Assembly (NCBI GenBank): GCA_051208045.1
Contig: JBPJFY010000001.1
Span: forward strand, 806,001-870,000
Origin: LZORAL124-50-18 sp051208045
GTDB lineage: Bacteria > Pseudomonadota > Gammaproteobacteria > Pseudomonadales > Oleiphilaceae
DNA: 64,000 nucleotides
Direction: 5' to 3'
Of the stretch, positions 9,345-17,454 are shown piece after piece; within the stretch, counting starts at the first letter, position 1, and each line of letters starts with the position of its first letter. The notes beneath the pieces are model-generated. The model saw only the letters and a program-made list of their open reading frames with translations. It was not told the origin of the DNA and searched no databases. The translations under genes and the position numbers were made by a program.

Positions 9345-9965
9345 TCATGAGCGGGAGGCGAGATAAACACCTGCCCCAGCCATGATGGCACCGGCAGATT
9401 GGTTTAAGCGCTTCATCGCCTGTTGGGATTGTATGTATCTGCGTGCGGTCGCCGCGCCAATGGCAATCAGCATGAGCCCGAGCATGAGTGCGATCAGCGT
9501 GAGCACGGAGGCCAGTACAATATCTTCACCGGAAAGTACGGTCATATCCATGAAAGTGGGTAAGAAGGCGATGTAGAACAGGATGACCTTCGGGTTGGAA
9601 GCAGAGATTAAAAAGCCCTGTACAAAACTGCTGCCAAAATGCGCCCGTCCGGTAGTTGCAGCCGTGGTCGTTTCCGTGGAAACCGGCGTGGTAAACAATC
9701 GGTAGCCCAAATAGAGCAGGTAGGCAGCGCCGGCAAAGCGAATGAGGGTAAATGCAAACTCCCAGTGATGGGCAATTGCAGCCAGACCAAAACACGCCAG
9801 CACCAGGTAAACAATATCACTGATGGCCATGCCGAGCGCGAGGGGAAAGCAGGAGGCAGCACCACTGACTAACGCGCGTGCCAGCAGCGCAAACACGCCC
9901 GGCCCCGGCGTGATGCCAAAAATAAAGATGGCGATAAAAAAAGTGATCGCGCTTTCCAGGCTCAT
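9345..9965 (-). CDS. LysE-family exporter
   Basis: 206 residues with about six hydrophobic helices. The N-terminal FGITPGPGVFALLARAL is the LysE/RhtB signature (TPGP), and LYLGYRLF is a conserved loop after helix 3. The family exports amino acids or homoserine lactones. It follows msrB on the same strand after 74 bases and may be read with sulP and msrB. The substrate cannot be inferred. Confidence 0.85.
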   Translation of the reverse strand: MSLESAITFFIAIFIFGITPGPGVFALLARALVSGAASCFPLALGMAISDIVYLVLACFGLAAIAHHWEFAFTLIRFAGAAYLLYLGYRLFTTPVSTETTTAATTGRAHFGSSFVQGFLISASNPKVILFYIAFLPTFMDMTVLSGEDIVLASVLTLIALMLGLMLIAIGAATARRYIQSQQAMKRLNQSAGAIMAGAGVYLASRS

Positions 9966-10039
9966 CAGACTTGCCTATGTGGGATGTTCAAAGATTGTGC
10001 AGATGATAATCGTGATTAGGGCTACTGTCGACTAAATCA

Positions 10040-10408
10040 TCAATCCGCCTTGGGTACAAAGCGCATCGAAAGCGAGTTTACGCAGTGCCGCGTGTTCTTG
10101 TCTGTGAGTCGCTCACCTTCAAAAACGTGCCCGAGATGACCGCCACAGTTGGCGCAGAGTATTTCGGTGCGGCGCCCGTCAGCGTCGGTTTCACGGCGTA
10201 CAGCCCCCGCAATTTCATCATCAAAACTTGGCCAGCCACAGTGCGACGGAAATTTGTCGGCTGAGCGGTAGAGTGGCGTATTGCACTGCCTGCAGCAATA
10301 GGTGCCGTTCTCAAAGAAATCGTCATACTCGCCTGTAAAGGGCCGTTCAGTTCCCTTGTTGATGAGGATGTGGTGCTCTTCCGGGGTGAGATCATTCCAG
10401 TCTGTCAT
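10040..10408 (-). CDS. msrB: Peptide-methionine (R)-S-oxide reductase
   Basis: 122 residues, the usual length for free-standing MsrB. Two zinc CxxC pairs are visible (YCCRQCNTPLY and CANCGGHLGHVF), and the catalytic Cys lies in RHCVNSLSMRF near the C-terminus. It reduces methionine-R-sulfoxide in proteins in the cytoplasm. Its AGGAG ribosome site overlaps the stop codon of the sulP gene five bases upstream, so the two are co-transcribed and probably translationally linked. Confidence 0.95.
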   Translation of the reverse strand: MTDWNDLTPEEHHILINKGTERPFTGEYDDFFENGTYCCRQCNTPLYRSADKFPSHCGWPSFDDEIAGAVRRETDADGRRTEILCANCGGHLGHVFEGERLTDKNTRHCVNSLSMRFVPKAD

Positions 10409-10413
10409 ACAGA

Positions 10414-12144
10414 TTACTCCTGGGTTGCTTGGCTGGGCGCGACCAATGCTTCTGAAAGCGTTGAGTAGAAGGCCAGCGTTCCTGTAATGGGTTGGGTGCC
10501 TGCTTTCGCCAGTGTTTTCAATGGCTGGAATTGCAAATCCGCAATGCGCAGCTCAATCCCGAGTTTCCGGGTTTTGTCTACCAATCGTTCCATGGCAGAC
10601 AAGCCTCCTGCGTCCAGAATGGGCACTCCGTCCATATAGAGTATAACGACCCGGTACTTCACGCAAAGTTGCCCCAATTCGCCAAAAACCCGGTCTGCAG
10701 CGGCGAAGAACAGGGGGCCACTGATTTTAAACACTCCCCAGTCTGCGGGGAGCGGCGAATCAATCAACTTATTGTTTTGTGTTACGTCAGACACCTTGGT
10801 CATTTCAGCGATCTCTTTCATAAAGAGTAAGGCCGCCAGCAAAATTCCCGTGGTAATGGCGATGACCATATCGAACAACACGGTCAGTGAAAAACAGGTG
10901 GCGAATACAAGAATGTCACTGGTCGGTGACTTTTTCAGCAGGTGGATCGATTTGGGGGCCTCGCTCATATTCCAGGCGACCACAATCAGCAGTGCGGCCA
11001 TGGAGGGCATGGGCAGGTAGGCCAGCAGGGGGGCCAGGGCTATCAGGCCCAACAAAACCACCAAGGCGTGGATCATGGCGGCAAGCGGTGTTTGGGCCCC
11101 TGATCGGAAGTTCGCCGCTGAGCGCGCAATCGCTGCGGTGGCGGTTATGCCGCCAAAAAATGGCGCCACCACGTTACCAATGCCTTGGCCGAGCAGTTCA
11201 CTGTTGGCACTGTGCCGCCGTCCCGTCATGCCATCGAGAACAACGGCACAGAGCAGAGACTCAATGGCCCCGAGCATCGCCATGGCAAATGCAGCCATGA
11301 CCAGCGCTTGAATGGTGGCAACGTCCCAGGTGAGGGTACTGTTGTCGGGGCCTGGCTGTAGCCAGGGCCATTGAAATTCCGGTAACACCGGTGGAATGCC
11401 TTGGCCAGATTCCCCGCTGGGCAACACATAGCTAAATCGGCTGCCAATGGTGTCTACGGGCAGATCCATTATACTTAAGAGCGCAGCCGCGCATCCCCCT
11501 AATACTACGGCAGGTAAATGCGGGGGCACCGGCGTTTTTAATCGGGGCCACAGAAACATGGTGGCAAAGGTGAGGAGGGCGACGATCAGGCTTGGCCACT
11601 GAAATGTGTGGCCGTACTGAACCAAGAGCGATACTTTATCAATGAAATGCTCCGGTGTATCAGGCAATGTCAGCCCCAAAAAATCCTTTACTTGTAAGGT
11701 GGCAATGACGACAGCGATACCGCCGGTGAATCCCAATGTGACGGCTTCCGGAATATACTCGATCAGCCGGCCTAAGCGAAGCATGGCCATGCCGATGAGC
11801 ATCAGACCGGAAAGCACGGTGGCGACCAGTAATCCGGCCAAACCAAATTTCACCGCAACCGGATACAGAATCACGACAAAGGCGGCGGTAGGCCCTGAGA
11901 TACTCAGGCGCGAGCCTCCACAGAGTGCAATCAAAAAACCGGCGATGATGGCAGTGTATAGACCGTATTGTGGCGGCACACCGCTGGCGATGCCGAGTGC
12001 CATTGCCAGGGGAATAGCGATAATACCGACCGTGACACCTGCCAGCAGGTCCTTTCCGAAGGTCGCGAGAAGCGGCCGCTCCTGCCTGCTTTCACGCAGT
12101 GCGTGTGCGATACGAAGAGAGAAGAGGTGGGCACGGTGACTCAT
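10414..12144 (-). CDS. SulP-family anion transporter with STAS domain
   Basis: 576 residues. The N-terminal two thirds has ten or more hydrophobic helices. The SulP signature is recognisable in MALGIASGVPPQYGLYTAII (about residues 44-63). The C-terminal STAS domain (about residues 445-560) has the VVILYMDGVPILDAGG core; the phosphorylatable Ser of anti-sigma antagonists is not in place. SulP proteins carry sulfate, bicarbonate or dicarboxylates; which one is not decided here. The start has AAGGA eight bases upstream. It forms a tight pair with msrB. Confidence 0.9.
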   Translation of the reverse strand: MSHRAHLFSLRIAHALRESRQERPLLATFGKDLLAGVTVGIIAIPLAMALGIASGVPPQYGLYTAIIAGFLIALCGGSRLSISGPTAAFVVILYPVAVKFGLAGLLVATVLSGLMLIGMAMLRLGRLIEYIPEAVTLGFTGGIAVVIATLQVKDFLGLTLPDTPEHFIDKVSLLVQYGHTFQWPSLIVALLTFATMFLWPRLKTPVPPHLPAVVLGGCAAALLSIMDLPVDTIGSRFSYVLPSGESGQGIPPVLPEFQWPWLQPGPDNSTLTWDVATIQALVMAAFAMAMLGAIESLLCAVVLDGMTGRRHSANSELLGQGIGNVVAPFFGGITATAAIARSAANFRSGAQTPLAAMIHALVVLLGLIALAPLLAYLPMPSMAALLIVVAWNMSEAPKSIHLLKKSPTSDILVFATCFSLTVLFDMVIAITTGILLAALLFMKEIAEMTKVSDVTQNNKLIDSPLPADWGVFKISGPLFFAAADRVFGELGQLCVKYRVVILYMDGVPILDAGGLSAMERLVDKTRKLGIELRIADLQFQPLKTLAKAGTQPITGTLAFYSTLSEALVAPSQATQE

Positions 12145-12256
12145 CGGTTGAAATCCTTAAAAATCCCAAGTTGGGTAAATGTAGCGTCGAGAATATAGCC
12201 AAAATGTGCCGGGTTTAGAATAGGGTCAGGATTCGATCTCGACGGGGATTGCCCAG

Positions 12257-12481
12257 TTATTGTTCATCGAGATCTGCCCGTAACACGGCTTTTTCCACGT
12301 CTGTGATGGGCATACCCGCGATCTCACCCAGCATGTATTCGCGCACAGCATCAGAAATCCGATCTTCTGCCGGGATGTCGGTGGTGATTTCAGCAATACG
12401 AATGTGCGCGTCTTCTTCGGTGATTTCCCCCGCTTCCAGGGCGTTGATGACCGCATTAATCTGGGCTTTGGTCTCTTCCAT
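12257..12481 (-). CDS. Small acidic protein, unknown function
   Basis: 74 residues beginning MEETKAQINAVINALEAGEI. It is strongly acidic and predicted to be all-helical, with no signal peptide, no Cys and no membrane segment. GAGAAT precedes the ATG at a fitting distance. Overlapping ORFs in other frames have less natural composition. It is divergent from the secreted small protein at 12579. A short helical adaptor or regulator is possible; I do not recognise the family. Confidence 0.6.
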   Translation of the reverse strand: MEETKAQINAVINALEAGEITEEDAHIRIAEITTDIPAEDRISDAVREYMLGEIAGMPITDVEKAVLRADLDEQ

Positions 12482-12578
12482 CGGGATTCTCTGTGAAGGT
12501 AAAAACGAGATCTAGCCTACCATGATCACTCGGATTGGGCTATAAACAGCTGACCTATTTCAACCAGAGGGAATGACC

Positions 12579-12875
12579 ATGGATTTTTTACGCGGGCTTT
12601 TGTTGTTGGTTTGTGTCGGCGGTGTGACCGTGACGCAGGCTTCAGAAAGGGAAGTATTGGAAATCAATAAGACGGACAATTTGCAATCGGTGCTTATTGG
12701 GCAACAGGATAAATCGGTGACGCTTAAGCTGGCGTCCGGACAGGAAATCAGCGGTAAACTGAAATCCGTCGGGGCGCATGTGGTGTACATTACCCAGGTG
12801 CGGGGCATTGAGTACTTTGATGCTGTGGTAGACGTAAAAAGCATTGAAGCTCTGGTGGTAAGGGTGCAGCGTTAG
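12579..12875 (+). CDS. Small secreted protein, unknown function
   Basis: 98 residues from the second ATG (12579), which has AGAGGGA at a normal distance; the ATG at 12573 is too close to it. A signal peptide (MDFLRGLLLLVCVGGVTVTQAS) precedes a small beta-rich domain. The run DKSVTLKLASGQEISGKLKS looks like an Sm/SH3-type barrel strand pair, with GIEYFDAVVDVKSIEALVVR at the end. It resembles small periplasmic proteins with an Lsm-like fold. No function is inferred. Confidence 0.65.
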   Translation: MDFLRGLLLLVCVGGVTVTQASEREVLEINKTDNLQSVLIGQQDKSVTLKLASGQEISGKLKSVGAHVVYITQVRGIEYFDAVVDVKSIEALVVRVQR

Positions 12876-12907
12876 GCTCCGGCAACTACACCCTCGCGAT
12901 GATCTGT

Positions 12908-13135
12908 TTACGCAGTTTTCAGGAACTGATAATGCTGGTCATCGCTTGTCTCACAATTTCGCAAAAATGCAATGAGGGATTGGCGCACGCGTTGATCTCG
13001 ACTGGCGGAGGCCAGCCTCAGTAATTCTTCCACATCGCTCTCGTTGGACAGGCGAAAGCGCTGCTGTGTTTCTTTTGACAAGCTTCGGGCAATTCTGTGC
13101 AAGTGAAAAACGGCAGACTGGCTCATATGAAACAT
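12908..13135 (-). CDS. Small helical protein, unknown function
   Basis: 75 residues, basic N-terminal half and helix-rich. GGAGAG lies six bases before the ATG. Its 3' end is 32 bases from the end of the small secreted protein gene, convergent. A cytoplasmic location is likely. I do not recognise the family. Composition fits a real gene better than a chance ORF, but it could still be spurious. Confidence 0.5.
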   Translation of the reverse strand: MFHMSQSAVFHLHRIARSLSKETQQRFRLSNESDVEELLRLASASRDQRVRQSLIAFLRNCETSDDQHYQFLKTA

Positions 13136-13293
13136 GGTGGACTCTCCGAATTTTTTCTGTGTTACTCTTAAATGCGCTGAGAGCAGACAGAGTCCATCAT
13201 TAATTGAGTTGTCGATATTATATTTGCCTACTGGTTCACAAGTTTGTTCGAATTCTATGAAGTGCGTGTTTGTCGATGCCTTGGTCGGCTAAA

Positions 13294-14442
13294 TTACCCG
13301 GCCATGCGCAGCGCTCTGGAGGGTGGTCGATAGGCCGTCTCTTCTGTCAGAAGCTGGTCCAACGACATTCGGTGGGTTCTGGCTTCTGCAGGGAAGGGGC
13401 TTGTCGGGCGACCGACGCGGAGCACCCAGGCGACTTCCTGATGATCGGGAAGTGCCAGTCGGGTTCTCAGGTGTTGTGACCTCTCCGCCAGCGCAGGCAT
13501 GGTATAACCGGCTTCCGTGCAAATGTTTTTTACGGGTTTGTGGCCGATATTCAGCACTTCGGTCGTGATGGTGGAGGGCTGCACCGCAAAGCCTGCCTGA
13601 GTGAGCCCAAGAACGCACTGCATCATTTCCATACAGGCCAGGGTTTTTTCCGCCAAAGACAAATCGGGGTGGTAGGTAAACACAATCCCCGCATTGCCGC
13701 TGCGCCATAAATCCAACTGGGACCGATACATCAAGCGCTGCATCCCGAGCCGCTCGAACGCCTTGATCAGCCAGGGATGGGACTTCACCCATTTAATGGG
13801 CAATACTTCGTAGCGGGAGACACCGAGATTGTTCCAGGGCAATCCGGTTTGCGGATTGGTACCTTCGAAGTGAATTGCGCTGGTGATGTCCCTGACAATA
13901 CGCTCTGCCTGCCAGATATGACTTTCACATTGTGCGAAAGCGCTTGTGCATGCTTCCGAGAGTGTGCCTTGCACGTGACACGTCATGTAATGCCAGCGCT
14001 GAGACTGTACAACGGCGCTGAGTTCGCCGGGATTGGGCGGGTGATAGGGGCGGCGGTCCGTGACGCGGTTACGCAGCGTGCTGGCATCGTAGCAGCCGCT
14101 CATGCAGTCGGTGATGTGTCCTGAGCGTGCATCCCCCATGCGGTCAAACCCCAGTGTGGCAATGCCGGCGTGATCCTTATGGCAGTCGAATGCTTCCCAA
14201 TCAAAGTGAAGGGTGGCGTGGTAGCCCAATGCAGCAAACGCATTGCGAAGGTACTCCGCAAGCCCGCCCAGCGTCAGGGCAATCAATGATGCGTCGTAGA
14301 TTAATGCGTGGGACGCCCGCTGAGCGACATAATCGACGTAGAGTCGCTGACCATCAAAACGAAATTGAAAACATTGGCAGTTTTCGCCACTGGGATAATA
14401 TCTGGCAATCTCCAGGGCCTCTCGAACGACGTGACTCTCCAT
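13294..14442 (-). CDS. Nitroreductase-like flavoprotein paired with an exosortase-type acyltransferase
   Basis: 382 residues from the ATG at 14442, which has GGAGAGGAG nine bases upstream; a longer in-frame version is unlikely. The block ARYYPSGENCQCFQFRF matches the FMN-contacting PSGDNxQPWRF motif of a nitroreductase subgroup, with ASHALIYDASLIALTLGG forming the next helix. A second half-domain with SLAEKTLACMEMMQCVLGL and QPSTITTEVLNIGH follows. It lies 31 bases after the acyltransferase gene on the same strand, so they form an operon. Reduction or modification of a fatty-acyl amino acid product is a speculative role. Confidence 0.6.
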   Translation of the reverse strand: MESHVVREALEIARYYPSGENCQCFQFRFDGQRLYVDYVAQRASHALIYDASLIALTLGGLAEYLRNAFAALGYHATLHFDWEAFDCHKDHAGIATLGFDRMGDARSGHITDCMSGCYDASTLRNRVTDRRPYHPPNPGELSAVVQSQRWHYMTCHVQGTLSEACTSAFAQCESHIWQAERIVRDITSAIHFEGTNPQTGLPWNNLGVSRYEVLPIKWVKSHPWLIKAFERLGMQRLMYRSQLDLWRSGNAGIVFTYHPDLSLAEKTLACMEMMQCVLGLTQAGFAVQPSTITTEVLNIGHKPVKNICTEAGYTMPALAERSQHLRTRLALPDHQEVAWVLRVGRPTSPFPAEARTHRMSLDQLLTEETAYRPPSRALRMAG

Positions 14443-14470
14443 GGCAGTGACTCCTCTCCGTGTTTCGGGT

Positions 14471-15244
14471 CTAGCTGGCCAGACGTTGTTCCATGTGGGT
14501 TCCGCTGGGCAGCGAAGCTTGAATGGATTGCGATGTGAGCTGTGCATCAATACACTCATACAATCGACGCATCTCCGGACTGAGCTGGTGCGTTGCTGAA
14601 TGCACAGGCATTCGAAAGGGCGCGCGGTGACCTTTGTGATTCAGTCCGGCCCCAAGCTGTTCGAAACGAAAGCCCAGCCGCCCCAATCGCTTCATCAGGC
14701 GAGGTTCCATGAGGGCGAAAACCGTATTGAGCTGAATGCGCTTGCTCACGGCGATTAATCCCAGGTACATGCCAATGGCAATCAGCGGAAACTGGCGGGC
14801 ACCGGCGTCCAGATCGAGTACATTGGTGCTCTGTGCTGCCCCTGGGGTGGAAGATGGTTGTTCGAAGCCACGCCGACGATAACAACTCGGGACGGCCAGG
14901 CGGGAGATTTCCGCATCCGACACCGATGACTGGCGTGATCGCGCGGACGAGACCTCGGGGCAAAGCAGCTCTAGAGGCAAACGGCCTTCTTCATTCGATG
15001 GATGGGGAATGGGCATGACCAGCCGGACAGTGCCGGCAAAGGTGCCGGAGGGTATGTGCTCAAGGAGGCAGTGAATGGCGCAGGGATCAAAGCGGTCCTG
15101 TTCCAGTTTTTTATGATTGGTGCCTTCCCAGCCCAACTCATCGGCGTACACTTGGTAGCGCAGACGGGCACATTCATCTTTCAATTGCTCATTGTCCGCG
15201 ACGCGAAACCGGAAGTAGGTTTGAAACTGGTCTGTAATACACAT
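14471..15244 (-). CDS. PEP-CTERM/exosortase system-associated acyltransferase (FeeM/autoinducer-synthase fold)
   Basis: 257 residues. The start region FRFRVADNEQLKDECARLRYQVYADELGWE is the hallmark of exosortase-associated acyltransferases and N-acyl amino acid synthases, which share the GNAT-like fold of LuxI enzymes (Arg/Tyr-x-Val-Tyr block). Later blocks AGTVRLVMPI, EISRLAVPSCYRRR and FALMEPRLMKRLGRLGFRFEQLG are in the usual order. The insert of about 25 residues between them is typical. It would join a fatty acyl group from acyl-ACP to an amino compound. Exosortase genes are not in the window, but a PEP-CTERM protein lies at 31761-32456. Confidence 0.8.
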   Translation of the reverse strand: MCITDQFQTYFRFRVADNEQLKDECARLRYQVYADELGWEGTNHKKLEQDRFDPCAIHCLLEHIPSGTFAGTVRLVMPIPHPSNEEGRLPLELLCPEVSSARSRQSSVSDAEISRLAVPSCYRRRGFEQPSSTPGAAQSTNVLDLDAGARQFPLIAIGMYLGLIAVSKRIQLNTVFALMEPRLMKRLGRLGFRFEQLGAGLNHKGHRAPFRMPVHSATHQLSPEMRRLYECIDAQLTSQSIQASLPSGTHMEQRLAS

Positions 15245-15529
15245 CGTCTTGATCCCTCAAAGAATTCAGTTTGGTACAGAGAGCATCATTCCATTGGACG
15301 CAATCGAGTCATCAATAACCAGACCATTTGTATTAAGATAGTTTGCGTAATGTAAGCGTGAGCACTGGGTCAAAGGGATTCGGAAGACCGCTTCACGTAG
15401 TGTTTGTGACGGTGTTAACATTGCGCGTAACGCCGTGCGATGCGAGCGACAAAATAGTTTGAGCGACTTGAATTGTCGCTATGCCGTATAAAGTGTGAGA
15501 ATAACAATGACGCGAAATGGGGAGTGAAC
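15245..15529. other. Divergent intergenic region between the acyltransferase and rmuC
   Basis: 285 bases without a plausible gene. It must hold promoters for the minus-strand acyltransferase operon and plus-strand rmuC. The only clear structure is the inverted repeat at 15462-15480. I saw no lux-box-like palindrome and no sigma-54 type GG-N10-GC element. Confidence 0.5.
15462..15480. promoter_or_regulatory. Inverted repeat upstream of rmuC
   Basis: AGCGAC and GTCGCT are perfect inverted copies with a 7-base spacer, and another AGCGAC lies 11 bases further upstream. It sits 50 bases before the chosen rmuC start and could be an operator. It does not match the LexA box. Confidence 0.3.
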
Positions 15530-17323
15530 ATGAATGAATCGATAGTGCTGGCGGATCATCTGATTGGCCTGCTCATTGTGGCGGCATCGGTTGCTGGCGG
15601 CCTTGTGGCTCTCATCGCCTGGATTGGCTGGAGTCGTGCCCGGGCAGCGCTCAATATGGCAATCCATGAAAAAGATCTGGCGTATGCCCACCTCCAACAG
15701 GCGCATCAAACTCAGTTGGAACAGGTGGCGGCTGAGCGAACTCAGCATTCGATGAGCCAGGAAGCGCTGCAAAAAGAATTGGCTGAACTTCGTCAGGTGT
15801 ATTCGACAACCCAGCAAGAACAGTTTGCCCTTGGACAACAGCTACGGGCGGCTGAAGTACGGGTTGAGGAAGGAACTCGCCACCTGGAAGACCTCCGAGA
15901 AGATCGCGTGCAGATGGTGCAAAAACGGGAAGCACTGGAACAGTTGCTACAGGAAGCCCAGGCGGCAACCTCGGAGTCCAGAACGGCCCTGCTAGAACGG
16001 GACAAAATGCTGGCGGAGCAAAAAGAGCACCGGGGGGAACTTCAACACAAATACGATGCCTTGGCTGAGCGTTTTACGCTGGTTTCCACGGAATTGTCGG
16101 AGTTGAAAACGAGCCTGACGGAACGGGACAAGCATTATCAGGCGCAACTGGCGCAATTTGATACGCAGAAAAATGCGCTGTCTGAACAATTCAAGGTGCT
16201 TGCTAATGATATTCTGGAGGCGAAGACCAAAACACTTCAGGAAAACAGCAAACTCAGTCTGGGGGCGATCATCAATCCCTTTCAGCAGGCGATGGAGAAC
16301 TTCAAAAAAGAGGTTCAGGATATTCACCACCGTGAAACACAGCAGCAGGGCGAATTGCGCAATGAATTGGTGACGTTAAAAGAGCTTAACCAGAAAATCA
16401 CCGTCGAAGCGCATGAGCTGGCAACCGCATTGCGGGGCCAAAAGAAACTGCAGGGGAACTGGGGCGAACTGGTGCTGGAAAACGTGCTGGATCGCTCCGG
16501 CTTACAACCGGGGAAGGATTATCAGCGTGAGGTGTCGATTACCACGGAAGAGGGCAGAATGCGGCCGGATGTTGTGGTTTACCTGCCGCAGGACAAGCAT
16601 CTGGTGATTGATTCCAAAGTGTCATTGAATGCCTATACGCGCTACGTTAATGCAGAGGAAGACGTTGAGCGAACTGCAGCGCTGAAAGATCATGTGAAGG
16701 CCGTGGCCGATCGTATACAAGAGCTGGCGAATAAAGACTATTACCGGCTGCCCGGATTGAACTCGCCCGAGATGGTGTTTATGTTTATTCCGATTGAATC
16801 CGCCTTTGTGGAGGCGATGAAAGCGGATGAAAGCGTCTTCCAGCAAGCTATTGAGAAAAATGTACTGGTGGCGACCCCCACCACGTTACTCACCAGTTTG
16901 AATATTGTCCGCCAGCTTTGGCGTTATGAGGACCAAAACAAACATACGGCGGAACTGGCGCGAAAGGCAGAGTCAGTGTTTAAGAAACTCAATACGTTTT
17001 TGGGGAGCTTTGAAGGCATCAAAAAAGGGCTGGAAAAAGCCAACGAAGCCTATGCGAGAGCGGAAGGGCAATTGCTGAGCGGCAAGGGGAATCTGGTGAA
17101 TCAGGTGGGTGAGTTTAAAAAGCTGGCCCCGGCCATTAAAGCAGAACTCCCGGAATACTTCACCAAGAAGGCGGAGTTGGAGTTGGAATATTTGCCAAAT
17201 CCTGACCAGCCCGAGGACGGGATCGATGAAGCCCAACTTACCGGCAATGAGGTGAACAGCGCCTGCGAAGCGGTGAGAAGCGACCTTGAAGCAGAGAAAA
17301 GCGCCAGCGAGGAGGTGATGTAG
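15530..17323 (+). CDS. rmuC: DNA recombination protein RmuC
   Basis: 597 residues from the ATG at 15530, preceded by GGGGAGTG; a TTG-started extension is unlikely. One N-terminal membrane helix (about residues 10-32, LIGLLIVAASVAGGLVALIAW) is followed by a long coiled coil (to about residue 230) rich in Glu, Gln and Leu. The RmuC domain follows, with GNWGELVLENVLDRSGLQPG, then DVVVYLPQDKHLVIDSKVSL (PD-(D/E)xK-like nuclease core) and PTTLLTSLNIVRQLWRYE. RmuC limits DNA inversions at short repeats in E. coli and is a predicted nuclease. That function is notable in a window with many short tandem repeats, though no link is shown. Confidence 0.95.
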   Translation: MNESIVLADHLIGLLIVAASVAGGLVALIAWIGWSRARAALNMAIHEKDLAYAHLQQAHQTQLEQVAAERTQHSMSQEALQKELAELRQVYSTTQQEQFALGQQLRAAEVRVEEGTRHLEDLREDRVQMVQKREALEQLLQEAQAATSESRTALLERDKMLAEQKEHRGELQHKYDALAERFTLVSTELSELKTSLTERDKHYQAQLAQFDTQKNALSEQFKVLANDILEAKTKTLQENSKLSLGAIINPFQQAMENFKKEVQDIHHRETQQQGELRNELVTLKELNQKITVEAHELATALRGQKKLQGNWGELVLENVLDRSGLQPGKDYQREVSITTEEGRMRPDVVVYLPQDKHLVIDSKVSLNAYTRYVNAEEDVERTAALKDHVKAVADRIQELANKDYYRLPGLNSPEMVFMFIPIESAFVEAMKADESVFQQAIEKNVLVATPTTLLTSLNIVRQLWRYEDQNKHTAELARKAESVFKKLNTFLGSFEGIKKGLEKANEAYARAEGQLLSGKGNLVNQVGEFKKLAPAIKAELPEYFTKKAELELEYLPNPDQPEDGIDEAQLTGNEVNSACEAVRSDLEAEKSASEEVM

Positions 17324-17356
17324 CTCGCTCATGAAGCGACTCGTTTATGATGGTGC

Positions 17357-17392
17357 ACGCGAGAGTAGTTGCACACACGAGAGTAGCTGCTC
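17357..17392. repeat. 18-bp imperfect tandem duplication
   Basis: Two adjacent 18-bp units (17357-17374 and 17375-17392) share 15 of 18 bases around the core CGAGAGTAG. It lies in the gap between rmuC and the histidine kinase gene. It is non-coding and shows no terminator. Confidence 0.6.
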
Positions 17393-17454
17393 GCAAACTA
17401 AAGCGCTTCTGCTATCGTTATGAGTAAGCGTAGGTTTTAAAACGAGGGATCTTC

